NCBI RefSeq assembly: GCF_000235365.1
Contig: NC_016449.1
Span: 62,001 to 126,000, forward strand
Source: Eremothecium cymbalariae DBVPG#7215
Taxonomy: Eukaryota; Ascomycota; Saccharomycetes; Saccharomycetales; Saccharomycetaceae
DNA: 64,000 nucleotides
Direction: 5' to 3'
The stretch's first letter is position 1. Each line of letters starts with the position of its first letter. The notes under the pieces are model-generated. The model was given only the letters and a program-made list of their open reading frames with translations. It was not told where the DNA came from and made no database searches. A program made the position numbers and the translations under genes. Positions 9,144-19,746 of the stretch are shown here, in pieces.

Positions 9144-10628
9144 ATGTCATTTGACGATTTACACAAAGAGAGGCGTGACAAGTTAGACGCTTCTGTTGAC
9201 GAAATATGCAAGGAGTTTGAGGTTTCGAAGGAGAAGATTCATGAATTAACGTCATATTTCATCGAGTGTATGGAAAAGGGTTTAGAATCCGATGAGAAAG
9301 GAGAGATGTATATGGGCTTGCCTATGATTCCATCCTATGTCATGGGAAAGCCAAATGGTACAGAAGAGGGTGTTCTTATTGCGGCTGATCTTGGTGGTAC
9401 CAACTTTAGAGTTTGTTCGGTGGAGTTGAATGGTGACCATACTTTTACTATAAAGCAGTTGAAGTCTGCTATTCCAAAGGAGCTTTTGGAAGATGATAAT
9501 GTCTCTTCGGATGATTTATTTGGTTACTTGGCCAAACGTACGTTTGCGTTTATGAAGAAGTATCATCCGGAATCCTTGATTAATCCGTGTGAAACATTGA
9601 AGTTGGGATTTGCATTTTCTTATCCAGTGGCTCAGAACTCCTTATCCAGTGGCACTTTAATTAGATGGACCAAGGGGTTCAGCATTGAGGATACAGTTGG
9701 CAAGGATGTTGTCAAACTATACCAGCAGCATTTGGATGCTCTTGGGTTGACCCAGGTGAGGGTTGTTGCGTTGGCTAATGACACAGTTGGAACTTTCCTA
9801 TCTCATTGCTACAGCTCAAAGAATGCCTCCCCACTTTCAACTGGTGAACTGTCTGATCCAGTTATTGGCTGTATTTTTGGTACAGGTACCAATGGTTGCT
9901 ACATGGAAAAAATAGATAATATAAAGAAGCTACCAGAAGAGTTTCGGAAACAGATGTTAGCTAAGGGCAAGACTGAAATGTGTATCAATATCGAGTGGGG
10001 CTCGTTTGATAATAAATTGGAACACTTGCCTACAACCAAATATGACGTTCTGATCGATCAGCAGTTCACTCCAAACCCTGGCTTTCACTTGTTTGAAAAG
10101 CGCGTCTCTGGGATGTTCTTAGGCGAAGTTCTACGGAACGTGTTGGTTGACCTTCATGCCAGAGGATTGATATTCAGACAATACTCGAAAGACAGCTTAC
10201 CACACAGGGTCCAGAAACCATTTAATTTGTCTTCCGAAGTTATGTCTCATATAGAAATCGATGACTCATCAGATCTACGTGAGACCGAGTTGTCCCTACT
10301 ACAAGCTCTAAGATTACCTACTACTTTAGAAGAGAGGGAGCAAATTCAAAAGTTAGTTCGTGCCATCTCCCGCAGATCGGCCTATTTAGCGGCAGTACCC
10401 TTGGCTGCCGTCTTAATAAAAACAGATGCTCTAAACAAGAGATACCATGGCGAGGTTGAAATTGGTTGCGACGGCAGTGTTTTCGAATTCTATCCAGGAT
10501 TCAGATCTATGATGAGACAAGGTTTAGCTTTGTCACCAATAGGAGCTGAAGGTGAACGTAAAGTTCACTTACATGTCGCCAAAGATGGCTCCGGTGTTGG
10601 AGCTGCTTTATGCGCTCTTGTAGCTTAG
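9144..10628 (+). CDS. GLK1: Glucokinase (hexokinase family)
   Basis: A 494-residue cytosolic enzyme that phosphorylates glucose with ATP at the first step of glycolysis (S. cerevisiae Glk1 has 500 residues). The phosphate-binding motif LGGTNFRVCSVEL is near residue 85. The sugar-binding signature around LGFAFSYPVAQ...TKGF is near 150-175. The second phosphate motif GTGTNGCYME is near 247, and the adenosine site lies near the C-terminal GSGVGAA. In S. cerevisiae the locus is duplicated as GLK1 and EMI2; a single gene here supports a pre-duplication genome. GID7 follows on the same strand. GID7 belongs to the ligase that destroys gluconeogenic enzymes, so the two neighbours bear on the same metabolic switch, but linkage is probably ancestral rather than functional. 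Confidence 0.95.
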   Translation: MSFDDLHKERRDKLDASVDEICKEFEVSKEKIHELTSYFIECMEKGLESDEKGEMYMGLPMIPSYVMGKPNGTEEGVLIAADLGGTNFRVCSVELNGDHTFTIKQLKSAIPKELLEDDNVSSDDLFGYLAKRTFAFMKKYHPESLINPCETLKLGFAFSYPVAQNSLSSGTLIRWTKGFSIEDTVGKDVVKLYQQHLDALGLTQVRVVALANDTVGTFLSHCYSSKNASPLSTGELSDPVIGCIFGTGTNGCYMEKIDNIKKLPEEFRKQMLAKGKTEMCINIEWGSFDNKLEHLPTTKYDVLIDQQFTPNPGFHLFEKRVSGMFLGEVLRNVLVDLHARGLIFRQYSKDSLPHRVQKPFNLSSEVMSHIEIDDSSDLRETELSLLQALRLPTTLEEREQIQKLVRAISRRSAYLAAVPLAAVLIKTDALNKRYHGEVEIGCDGSVFEFYPGFRSMMRQGLALSPIGAEGERKVHLHVAKDGSGVGAALCALVA

Positions 10629-10889
10629 CCAAACAATATGTAAAATATACTATGTCACATTAGTTAATTATACTTGTCTCAAGTTCTCTGTGGAGTTAGA
10701 CTCAGCGTCAGTGCTATTGTTTATCGTTCAACCAACGATGAGTGCCGTCTGTGGTGACTTCACCATTTTCAACTTTTTATAAACAGAATAAGGGGGCGGT
10801 ACTAAAACGCCCGCGACCGACCACTAGTTTCCAACTGAGTTGTAGAAGTTTTATCTGAAGGAGCTGTCTTGGATTAAGCTGATTGCACA

Positions 10890-13073
10890 ATGGCAATATC
10901 TTTATCAGAATCAGAGGAACTTTTCATCCCAGAATATACTAAAAAGAAGCAATCAAATGCAATTCAGTGCCTAAAGCAGCCCTTTGACAAAATTCAACTA
11001 ACCAAGCTACTAATTAATACGCTTCATGAGCTTGGTTATGAGAAGTCAGCAATCCAGTTGCAAAAAGAGAGCGGTGGGATTCAGGTAGAATCCACAATTG
11101 TTCAATCTCTTTTTGAGTTGATCAAATGTGGTCGTTTTGAAAGATGTACAGTTCGACTTTTGTTTCAATTACCTTTGGTGAATGGAGATTTATTCCACCT
11201 GTTATCTTCTAAGCAGATCAAAAAGAAAGAGGATAGCGGTACTATTAAAACTGAGAGATCAGCGGTTGAAAATGATGCGAAGTTAGTTGGGGCTTTGTTA
11301 GAACAGTATGAAAATCTTCACCAGTATGTTCAGAGGCTGACAGCTTATGATGCAGAAGACGTTTTAAAGTTGACTATGATAATGGAAATATTTGTATTAG
11401 TACTGAGGCAGGTATTTATAGAATTGGTGTTTGTGAAGAAGGATAAAAAACTGGCTCTGGCGTTTTTGCGGTCTGTCCTGAGGCCTGCTATTCAAGTGTG
11501 GGATTCGTTACTTACAATCCAAACAGTACCTGCAGCCGAAGAGACCGCAGATGATTGGCCTATGAATCCAGATACAACGTTGCTTCAGATGACCACTGTG
11601 TTAACCTGCCCCCCTGATTCTCCAGAAGCAATGGAGATATGGGGTGGCTCTTTGGAGGTATCCAGGCAAATGATGCTGGACCAAATTTCGCAGTACATTA
11701 ATCCAAATGATTTGGTACCTCGCGGTAGATTAATTACCTTGCTAAAACAGGCTGTGCAATTCCAAAAGTCTAGTGGTTTGTTAAGTTTTACGGAGGAGAA
11801 AAATTCATTTGGTAACTCGTCCGCTAATGATAATTACACATATAATTTGTTGCAAGATAATGTTGGGTCGTTTAACATGTTTAACTTTAGCCATGTTAAG
11901 ACGCTTTCTGAAAATAAAGATGAAATCTGGTACTTACAATTTTCACCTGATGGTAAATACTTGGCAAGCGCTTCTGCGGACTCGTCCAGTGATCGCAAAG
12001 TTCTTATTTATGACGTACAGAACAATTTCCAAGTATACAAAGTGTTGGCAGGGACGGAACAGTCAGTATTATATCTGAGTTTTTCCTGTGATAGCAGGAA
12101 TGTTGTAACTTGTTCTTTTAACGAAAATGTCAAGGTTTATGATATTCATACTGATGGACAGACATTACAAAGTGACGAGGGGTCGGCACCTAATTCTATT
12201 GCTCCTCAAGTAATAGAGCCTGTTCATTCGATATCTATTACGCTCAATGAAACTCCGTCTTCGTCAATTTCCAGTGCCTCATCTAACACAAAATTGCGTA
12301 TTTGGTGTTCAACATGGTTTCACACCAAGCCTGAATTGATTGCCCTAGGATCTACTGATCGTGAAGTGGTGATTTACAATTTGGAAACTTATTCTGTTTT
12401 ATGTCGATTGTCTCAAACTTACCAAAATTCCTTGAACGCTACAAATCATGCTGCTTCCGCTTCACCGCCCCCAACAGCCACTGATTCTTCAAAGGACCAA
12501 TTTTTGAGAGTCCATGCGGTTAGCATTTCTCATGATGATAAGTATTTACTTTGCATGAGCAACGAAACCTATATTGATGTCTATGACATTTCTGAAGTCA
12601 GTGTGAATTCAACTAATAGTCAAGATATTAAAACGCCTCGTATTTCTAGGTTAAATATCGGCAAGAGAATGACCTCAATGAGCGGACCTGTTGGCCCGGA
12701 TTATTCTCTATTGTTAATTAGCGTCCAATCTCAAGAGTTACAATTGTGGGATTTCAAAAGGCAAATAATGGTCCAAAGATATGTTGGCCAAAGGCAAGTT
12801 GCATATATTATTAGATCATGCTTTGGATATGGTGATAGTCTCGTAGCTAGTGGTTCAGAAGATGGGAAGATCTATATTTGGGATAGATATTTTGGCAATA
12901 TAATTGGCGTCCTTTCTGGGCACACGCTAGGGAGACCGGACATTTCTAGGAACAGAAACATTCCTATGAATAAGATTTGTAACGTAGTAACATGGAATCC
13001 TGTGAACACAAGATTATTTGCCTCTGGTGGTGATGACGGCCTAGTAAAAATTTGGAAGTTAGAACCAAATTAA
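10890..13073 (+). CDS. GID7: GID ubiquitin ligase subunit Gid7 (WD40)
   Basis: A 727-residue protein (S. cerevisiae Gid7, YCL039W, 745 residues). The GID/CTLH E3 ligase marks gluconeogenic enzymes such as Fbp1 for degradation when glucose returns; Gid7 drives assembly of the supramolecular form. The N-terminal part has a LisH-like segment (about 35-65, ending in HELGYEKSAIQLQKESG), then CTLH/CRA-type helices. WD40 repeats fill about residues 330-727 (for example near IWYLQFSPDGKYLASAS and the terminal GGDDGLVKIWKLEPN). Serine-rich linkers separate some blades. The ATG at 10890 gives the family N terminus. Confidence 0.93.
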   Translation: MAISLSESEELFIPEYTKKKQSNAIQCLKQPFDKIQLTKLLINTLHELGYEKSAIQLQKESGGIQVESTIVQSLFELIKCGRFERCTVRLLFQLPLVNGDLFHLLSSKQIKKKEDSGTIKTERSAVENDAKLVGALLEQYENLHQYVQRLTAYDAEDVLKLTMIMEIFVLVLRQVFIELVFVKKDKKLALAFLRSVLRPAIQVWDSLLTIQTVPAAEETADDWPMNPDTTLLQMTTVLTCPPDSPEAMEIWGGSLEVSRQMMLDQISQYINPNDLVPRGRLITLLKQAVQFQKSSGLLSFTEEKNSFGNSSANDNYTYNLLQDNVGSFNMFNFSHVKTLSENKDEIWYLQFSPDGKYLASASADSSSDRKVLIYDVQNNFQVYKVLAGTEQSVLYLSFSCDSRNVVTCSFNENVKVYDIHTDGQTLQSDEGSAPNSIAPQVIEPVHSISITLNETPSSSISSASSNTKLRIWCSTWFHTKPELIALGSTDREVVIYNLETYSVLCRLSQTYQNSLNATNHAASASPPPTATDSSKDQFLRVHAVSISHDDKYLLCMSNETYIDVYDISEVSVNSTNSQDIKTPRISRLNIGKRMTSMSGPVGPDYSLLLISVQSQELQLWDFKRQIMVQRYVGQRQVAYIIRSCFGYGDSLVASGSEDGKIYIWDRYFGNIIGVLSGHTLGRPDISRNRNIPMNKICNVVTWNPVNTRLFASGGDDGLVKIWKLEPN

Positions 13074-13257
13074 CACATGAACATTTGTAATATGGATAAT
13101 TAATAAATAGTCTATAAATATATCGCATGCTACAAGCGAGTCATACAAATGGTAAACATTATTTTTAATTTCGACTATGTCTAAGAATAGTTGAGTAAGA
13201 ATTTCCATATCTTGTATTTTATTTATATAAAAACGACTTGAGGCCCAAAGGGGAAAT

Positions 13258-14760
13258 TCACTCATCTTGTAAATCGGTCAATTCGCTTGCTTCCCGTTTC
13301 CCTCTTTCAACGTCCAATGCATTAAATATTGGGAGTGAGATAACCAAGAATGCAAATAGTAAATAGAAGGAGTACCTAATATTATGAGTCTTGTCAGTTA
13401 TGAGTCCAACTAATAATGGTCCAAGAATGGATGAGCCCTTATCGGTGAGACTAAATAAACTGAAAAAAGTCGATTCCATCCCCTTAGGGATAATCAACGT
13501 AAAAACCGTTCTTGAAACTGCGGCCAAGCCACCTAAAGATATGCCGTACCAGACGGCAAGTAAGTACATTTCAAATGGGGTTTTCAAACCTATGTTTGTG
13601 AAAACAAAACCTAGTATACCATATAGTGGGATAAGGCTTGACCAACAAATAATGTATATCAAAGTCCGTTGTGAAGATACCTTCAATTTTTGAGACAAGA
13701 ACTGGGGAATAAAAAAAGCGCCAAATATGGCACTTAGCATCGTTATAATGCTAATGAGGATCAAACCAATAAGGCTCATATGAAGTTCCGTTTTTGAGAA
13801 TAAAATTGCGGTGGAATTAATTGTAGTTATCGAATCACTTACGATAAACCAGCCCAGAAGAAATACGAGAACATCTTTCAATAATTTTGCATGTCTGCAT
13901 GACTGAGAAAGAGACTTCCATCCATATTTTAGATACTTAGTCGACTGCCGCCACTGAAACTGATGAACTCTAGGTGTATTAACCAATCTCACATCTTGTA
14001 ACATCCATGACATTGGAAGTTGGAACAGCAACCACCATATTCCAACAAAAAGGACCGCCACTTGGATATTTTCCTTAGATTTACTTGACTTAACTAACCA
14101 AAAACAGCATACTTGTACATATAATGCGGCAATGTATCCAAACCCACTTCCACGCCCACTAATCGTGGAAGTCAACTGATCTCTATTCACGTCTCCATAA
14201 CTGTTGGTCAACGTCTTTAAATCATCAACCAACATAGGAAGTAACGAATTTCCAACAACGTTTATAACACCATAACAACAGTTTGCCAGAATCGAAAGCA
14301 ATGCAAGAGAGTAGTATTGTGTAAAATGCAACCTTGAAATAAGAATCGTGTTAACCGCACCTAGCACACCGAAGAACAACAAAACCTGTCTCTTAAAACT
14401 CACAGTTTTACACATATCTACAACCCCTGAGACGCTGATAACAATTAAAGCTTGGCAAAACACACTTAAAGAAAATGTGTAAAGTGCGAAGCTTGAACTA
14501 TCTATAAATAGTGTCTCGTTGAACATGGGTAGAACACACTTAGCATCTGCAGGTGTGCAAGGCTTTGAATGATCATGTACTGTGACACCATTAAGCCTGG
14601 CAAACTGTTCCAAAAGCACAGGAACATAAGTTGCTATTGCGGAAACGATAAAAGGTTCACTCGAGAATAAATAGAGGTACCAGCCAATAATATTACGATG
14701 CACTTGGGACACATCTCCCACAATAACGTCTGGGTCCGTTGTAATAGCTTCATAATTCAT
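13258..14760 (-). CDS. ATG22: Vacuolar amino acid effluxer Atg22
   Basis: A 500-residue polytopic membrane protein (S. cerevisiae Atg22, YCL038C, 528 residues). In yeast it sits in the vacuole membrane and exports leucine and other amino acids released by autophagy. About twelve hydrophobic segments can be seen. Conserved stretches include the cytosolic start with IIGWYLYLFSSEPF, and GLAAVSRTVFTLIIPKGMESTFFSLFSLTDKG near the C terminus (two shorter blocks joined), typical of the Atg22/UMF1 branch of the major facilitator superfamily. The gene is convergent with GID7, with only about 180 bp between stops. Confidence 0.92.
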   Translation of the reverse strand: MNYEAITTDPDVIVGDVSQVHRNIIGWYLYLFSSEPFIVSAIATYVPVLLEQFARLNGVTVHDHSKPCTPADAKCVLPMFNETLFIDSSSFALYTFSLSVFCQALIVISVSGVVDMCKTVSFKRQVLLFFGVLGAVNTILISRLHFTQYYSLALLSILANCCYGVINVVGNSLLPMLVDDLKTLTNSYGDVNRDQLTSTISGRGSGFGYIAALYVQVCCFWLVKSSKSKENIQVAVLFVGIWWLLFQLPMSWMLQDVRLVNTPRVHQFQWRQSTKYLKYGWKSLSQSCRHAKLLKDVLVFLLGWFIVSDSITTINSTAILFSKTELHMSLIGLILISIITMLSAIFGAFFIPQFLSQKLKVSSQRTLIYIICWSSLIPLYGILGFVFTNIGLKTPFEMYLLAVWYGISLGGLAAVSRTVFTLIIPKGMESTFFSLFSLTDKGSSILGPLLVGLITDKTHNIRYSFYLLFAFLVISLPIFNALDVERGKREASELTDLQDE

Positions 14761-15508
14761 AATTGGGAATATAAAGTGTAGCTATCGTTATCTTAATGAC
14801 TTATTGTATGGGTTTCTTGACGGGAACGGTGCAATATTATTAGTAACTCTCTCCTTGTACGTAATGTTTAAATAGGCACAACTTATCCGATTATATATCA
14901 GCGAATAAAATTGATGATAAAAAACGTCAGCCAAGACCGATTAAAACATATGATAATTCCACTCCAAAGCGAAGTGATGTGCTAATGAAAGCCATTGAGG
15001 CTATGTGGTATAACATCAGTGTAGATTTATAGTTCGGGTGAGCAGGTGGTGGAAATTTTTGATATTAAAAAGTATTTACATTGTTGTTATGTGACAAGGA
15101 TTTGCTAAAACGAGAGTATTGCTGCTGTTCCCAATGATGGAAGGATAGCACCGTTGCCGCTAAAGCATATTAATAAACCAAGTTACTAATTTTTGGGTTT
15201 TTCTATTTTATTTTAAAAATTTTGATATAATGGTTGGTAGTGAACACTGTTGCACTTACATCTCCCTCTGCCTTCAGAAAAGGACGTTTCCAAGTAGTTA
15301 TAGCTAATACTTGTAATCGAGACGGCAATCAGCTTTCATTGTACTTTTTTTGATTTTTAATATACATTTTTAATGATCAACTAGTCACTAGATATCCTAT
15401 GACTAGTCTTTAATTTGTAATTCTCAATGAATTATGCAGAGTGAGGGAAATTATGCCATTAAAGCATCGTAGTATGGTACAAGGGTAGTGTCATTTACAA
15501 TAGAAGCT
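14761..15508. other. Intergenic region between ATG22 and SRO9
   Basis: This stretch of 748 bp holds the ATG22 promoter and the SRO9 3' region. It is AT-rich with runs of T and A. I see no open frame, tRNA, LTR or repeat. A small noncoding RNA could not be excluded by eye. Confidence 0.4.
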
Positions 15509-16969
15509 TCATGACTGGTTAGGTTCAACTGCAGTGTCCTCTTCAACAACTTTAGTTTGCTCAGTCGAGTGCTCTGAGATCGTAGTTTGAGGAACATCTG
15601 CGGTATGTGTTGGTTGGATAGAAACCTGAAGAGGGACAAACCTAAACTGATCTAGTGCAGAGATATCCAAGATCTCCAAAGAGGCATCCCAGTTCTTGGG
15701 TTCATCAGGAAGCCATTTCTCCCAGTCCTTAGCTCTGATTGCATATTCGTGGAAGTAAGTTTTGGATTCGACAAGTTCATCAGGGGTAGCTTCCGATACA
15801 CGAGCAAGTTCAACAGTAGCGGTTTTATTAGCAACAATTTCTCTCAACGCACCCATGATCAAGGTCAGATCACCGCCCCAGGATAATTTGATTAATCTGT
15901 AGAAAGATGCAATGGTAGCAAAAGAAACCCAACCATTCTTGTTGAGTTGGGATCTTAGATATGTGTCTTTCTCCAAATTATCTATGCTGAAATAATATTC
16001 AATTTGTCTGGCAATATTGTTAATAGCCAACACTGGATCTATTTGTGGAGTATAAACCCTTACACGATAGTTGCCATTGTTGGTTCTATGATGATAATTG
16101 CGGCGATAAGATTGATTTGAGACATTACCATTTTGGACCTGTCTAGGAACAAAGCTTTTTTGCCCGTCGTGGGGAATTTGGTTTCTCGAAGTTTGATATC
16201 TCCTTCTTGTCTGCTGATGCTGCTGACCTGGAGCATGCTGCCGCCTATGCACACTTTGAACGTACTGTTGTTGCAACTGTTCCTGCTGCTGTACTTGTTG
16301 TTCCAATTGTTCCTGCTGTGTTTCCACGTTTGGTAGCGGGTACGAGTCGTCAAGTAACTGCTGCTGTGGCTCATCAGAAACATCATCAGCCTTCTTAGAC
16401 CCCTCAACCTGTCTTTTCTGATTATCAACAGACTTCCTATACTGGACTTGAGGCACCTTCACATTATTGCACCCATTATTGCTATAACAGACGCTACCAT
16501 TCCCATTCCCACTGCCACTGCCACTCTTCTTCTTGTTCGCACCAGATCCATTACCATTCACAATTGCCCCATTCTTCTTCTTCCTCTGCGACTTCTTCCC
16601 CCCATGACCTTCCCCAACCACGGGGGTCGGCTTCATAGGAATCCACTTTTCTTTGCCGGTAATAAATATTGCCTGAGGCCTATTCTTCGACCCACTCCCA
16701 TCATCCGCCAACTTCGCCGCCGTCTCATGTGCTGATGGCCACTTTTGATCCTCACTGCTGCTCACACTCCGGCTCACTGCTTGTACCGTCCTCCATGGCG
16801 AGTTCTTCGGAATAGGTGCCGGCTGCAACCTCACAGATCCCTTTCTACCCTCATTGACAGCTATTTCAGAACATCCTCCTGCCGACGGCGTACCCTGTCT
16901 ATTCTCATCCCCTCCAGCTGCTATTCCACCAGCAGATCCTTGAATACCTTCAGTTTCAACAGTCGTCAT
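15509..16969 (-). CDS. SRO9: La-motif RNA-binding protein Sro9/Slf1
   Basis: A 486-residue protein corresponding to Sro9 (YCL037C) and its duplicate Slf1 (YDR515W). These cytoplasmic proteins bind mRNA and polysomes and influence translation and stress responses. The N-terminal 300 residues are low-complexity: G/S/N-rich, basic (KKSQRKKKN) and then glutamine-rich with QQ/EQL repeats. A La motif lies at about residues 315-400, with QIEYYFSIDNLEKDTYLRSQ, the hallmark of LARP proteins, followed by NKNGWVSFATIASFYR. One gene stands for the two S. cerevisiae copies. The promoter is shared with GFD2, which is divergent. Confidence 0.93.
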   Translation of the reverse strand: MTTVETEGIQGSAGGIAAGGDENRQGTPSAGGCSEIAVNEGRKGSVRLQPAPIPKNSPWRTVQAVSRSVSSSEDQKWPSAHETAAKLADDGSGSKNRPQAIFITGKEKWIPMKPTPVVGEGHGGKKSQRKKKNGAIVNGNGSGANKKKSGSGSGNGNGSVCYSNNGCNNVKVPQVQYRKSVDNQKRQVEGSKKADDVSDEPQQQLLDDSYPLPNVETQQEQLEQQVQQQEQLQQQYVQSVHRRQHAPGQQHQQTRRRYQTSRNQIPHDGQKSFVPRQVQNGNVSNQSYRRNYHHRTNNGNYRVRVYTPQIDPVLAINNIARQIEYYFSIDNLEKDTYLRSQLNKNGWVSFATIASFYRLIKLSWGGDLTLIMGALREIVANKTATVELARVSEATPDELVESKTYFHEYAIRAKDWEKWLPDEPKNWDASLEILDISALDQFRFVPLQVSIQPTHTADVPQTTISEHSTEQTKVVEEDTAVEPNQS

Positions 16970-17487
16970 ATTTATCAGGAGCTCTCTATTCTCAAAATAC
17001 GTGGCAATTTGCCCTTAATATCTGCCTTATCCTAACCCTATGAGAAGTGGTAGTGATTTCTAAGGATGACGGACGGCCAAAGCGCAACTAACTCATCTCA
17101 TCGCCAAAATTTTTCAACAATTTTCACCCGGGCGAGTTTGGCTTTGCGGCGTTTAAACGTCACGGGATCATCACAAACGAAAACATTACCCGGAGAATAT
17201 TTTGAGGTTACCCGGAAATTGATGATGATTATCAGACGTTTTGAATGAAGATCCCGGACGTTAGTTGGCTACAGCTTGGTAATTATATGGATATAAACAT
17301 ATATGCCATCTCTTGCTAGATAGTAGATGGATATCTATTCAGGGTTGAATAGAAGGCTAGAGTTGTCGAAAGGACTGTAAAAACAGTTAGGGTTGGTTGT
17401 GGTCAGAAATTATATATTCAAGTAGGGTGTTAGTGCTGTGTACCGGATATACAAAAAGAAACGGTTATAGGGCTTTTGTAAGGGCAT
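16970..17487. other. Divergent promoter region of SRO9 and GFD2
   Basis: Here 518 bp separate two divergent genes. Base composition changes abruptly across it: the SRO9 side is C-rich on the plus strand and the GFD2 side is G-rich. Each gene therefore begins G-rich on its own sense strand. A short plus-strand frame at 17066-17248 has no recognisable features. Confidence 0.4.
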
Positions 17488-18993
17488 ATGGATATTAGGC
17501 GAAGGGCAGATTCAGAGAAACGGATTGTACAGGCGGTGGGAAAGATTAGTATACAGGAGTCTCTGGCAAGCAAGAAGAAGGATATGTATGTTAGGGGACT
17601 AAGTTCGAATGTGAAGTCTGGGTTGGAGACGTACAGGAGTGCTTTGAAGGAATGCCAAGCCGAGATGCGGCGGCTGAGACCGGTTGAAGGGAGTGGTTTG
17701 AGGTGTTCTTCATGGATGTACCAGGTACCGTACTTCCGGGAGTTGAGTGAAAATGTGGTGAGGGTGTCCAAGGAGGAGCGGGAGTTGTGTCGGACACAGG
17801 TGGATGAATATCTCGATCAGCTGGGCGCTCGGTTTACGAATGTAGATCATCAGTATACGACGAAGCTGGAAAGTATGCTACAGGAGATGAACGCTGATTG
17901 GGAATTGGAGCATGGGGAAGTTCCTCCGAAGGTTTCCATTTTGAAGCGGTATGTGTTTTCTAATGAGAAGAACGAGCCGGTGGAGCAGGCTGCGCAAGAA
18001 GAGAAAAGGTTGAAACTGATTAATCTACGGGTTGAGTATGATAATAAGGTTGCGGCGATTAGAAGTCTGCAGGGACCTAAGGTATATACGCTGCCGGGGA
18101 CACCTGGTTGGAAGGAGTTAGGCGAATATTTTCATTTACTGCAAGCGCGGAACACGATCCTGTTTTCCGTTGACATTGAAGCGTACGAGTTGGCAGGCTC
18201 GGTAATAACAGAGGTTGGGTTTGCTATTTATGATCCCCGTGAGAATCAGAATCTTTTGAGTCCCGAATTTCGGAGTTTTCACCTATGTCCCAGTGAGTCC
18301 TTAGGGTTGGTGAATGAGAAGTATGTTCCAAATCACAAAAGTATGTTTTTAATGGGCGAGACTTTAGTCATGCCGTTAGCACAATGCATAGAATTCATCC
18401 AAGGTCTTGTAAATTATTATTTGGTTCCAAAACCAGATATTGATGATTCCTATGATAGGGCTATTGTCGGTCATGATGTCCAATCAGACTTGCACTGGCT
18501 AAAGGGCATGTTCGTAGATTTACCGCATGTCACTGGAATACATTCTGACGATAAAAATTGTGTTAAAATCCTAGACACATCCCACCTGTATAAGCGGTTG
18601 TACGGGCTTAAGGGCTGTTCCCTGGGTAAGGCATTAAGATTGCATGGTATTCCGCATAGTTATCTTCACAATGCAGGGAATGATGCCCACTACACATTAC
18701 AGTTGCTCATGAACATGGGTGATGTACAGCGTAGAGTACAAAGAGGCTGGGATGATTTATACGCAGTGCATCATACTCTACAACATTGGGAAGAACTAGA
18801 CGCACTTTTATCTACATCCCCAAATGTTTCCGCGATTAGCCCTGAATCTAAAAGTACCGGCACTAAGGTAAAGAGAACAAGAACTTCAAGAGCAATCAGA
18901 AACTGGGACACTCATCTTAGCGGAATGGTCTATCATGAAAATCTACAAACCTTTATCCAATCTATTTATGTTCCGGAAAGTTCTTGCATATAG
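17488..18993 (+). CDS. GFD2: Gfd2 homologue with DEDDh-type nuclease fold
   Basis: A 501-residue homologue of Gfd2 (YCL036W, 566 residues) and its duplicate YDR514C. In S. cerevisiae Gfd2 was linked genetically to the mRNA export factor Dbp5/Gle1 pathway; its biochemical role is unclear. The C-terminal half looks like an RNase H-like 3'-5' exonuclease: DIE at 229-231, then GHD at 328-330 with a further aspartate at 334, and HNAGNDA with H394 and D399. This is the order D, E, D, H, D expected of the DEDDh class. The N-terminal half is charged and helical. The ATG at 17488 is the first of the frame. Confidence 0.85.
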   Translation: MDIRRRADSEKRIVQAVGKISIQESLASKKKDMYVRGLSSNVKSGLETYRSALKECQAEMRRLRPVEGSGLRCSSWMYQVPYFRELSENVVRVSKEERELCRTQVDEYLDQLGARFTNVDHQYTTKLESMLQEMNADWELEHGEVPPKVSILKRYVFSNEKNEPVEQAAQEEKRLKLINLRVEYDNKVAAIRSLQGPKVYTLPGTPGWKELGEYFHLLQARNTILFSVDIEAYELAGSVITEVGFAIYDPRENQNLLSPEFRSFHLCPSESLGLVNEKYVPNHKSMFLMGETLVMPLAQCIEFIQGLVNYYLVPKPDIDDSYDRAIVGHDVQSDLHWLKGMFVDLPHVTGIHSDDKNCVKILDTSHLYKRLYGLKGCSLGKALRLHGIPHSYLHNAGNDAHYTLQLLMNMGDVQRRVQRGWDDLYAVHHTLQHWEELDALLSTSPNVSAISPESKSTGTKVKRTRTSRAIRNWDTHLSGMVYHENLQTFIQSIYVPESSCI

Positions 18994-19746
18994 TTAGCTA
19001 ATCTCTAAAATATTTACCGTCTTTGCTATTTCTTGGCGACACGTAGATTTCGCAACAGCGCATCGATTTTCACAGTGAATTGGGTCTCGGTCAGGCCGTA
19101 TGCGTATCTGATATCCAGAAACGGATCCATCTTTTAAAAACAAAAGATCGAGTAGTGTATTTATTTGTTATCTCAAAGTAATTTCAATTTCCCAATGCTG
19201 TATTTTGACAATACGCAGGTTATTTACTATGCCCGTTCTTGGCTTCCTTACTTTCTATTCAACACATAGGCAACTTATGAGATTTAAAACCTTATGCATA
19301 CTTATCAATGTTGCGTAGAACAACCCTTAAGCTAGCATAATTCGCGCAAGTCATTATGAGACAAAACAACGTGTCAAGGAAAGAACTGCATAAAAACGGT
19401 TCAATTGTTGTGTCATATAATTAGAAGTCGCTTAAAGCGGTAAGTTGTATACCAGTTGACGGTGATCGTTGTTTCCAGCCAAAAAAATTAAAGCTGCAGT
19501 ATACATGATATTATTTTAGAGAATGTTAATGAGATCCAATCCTATAGTTTAGGAGCTCAATGATTGTCAATACGCTGGCATCTAGGCATTGACTGATGGT
19601 CGTATAGTCTGCGCCTTCTTTTCACAAGATTTGAAGAGTTATGATTGAGCCAAGACATAAAGTAAATATATAAATACAGAATCAATTTGTTATGGCAGAA
19701 AGCAGGTATTGGTTTGGTTAAATTATTACAAAATAGAGTAAGCCCG
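18994..19746. other. Intergenic region before the GPI wall-protein gene
   Basis: Here 753 bp lie between the stop of GFD2 and the chosen ATG of the wall-protein gene. Apart from one short minus-strand frame (19026-19130, described separately) it is AT-rich, with no repeats or RNA genes that I can see. Confidence 0.4.
19026..19130 (-). CDS. Possible 34-residue small protein, unrecognised
   Basis: A short minus-strand frame beginning MDPFLDIRYAYGLTETQF and ending in a basic RVAKK, directly after the GFD2 stop. Its codons (many ending in C or G) stand out from the AT-rich surroundings, which is the only reason to list it. I do not recognise it. It might be a conserved microprotein, the last exon of a spliced gene, or chance. 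I saw no splice signal pair that would extend it. Confidence 0.2.
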   Translation of the reverse strand: MDPFLDIRYAYGLTETQFTVKIDALLRNLRVAKK

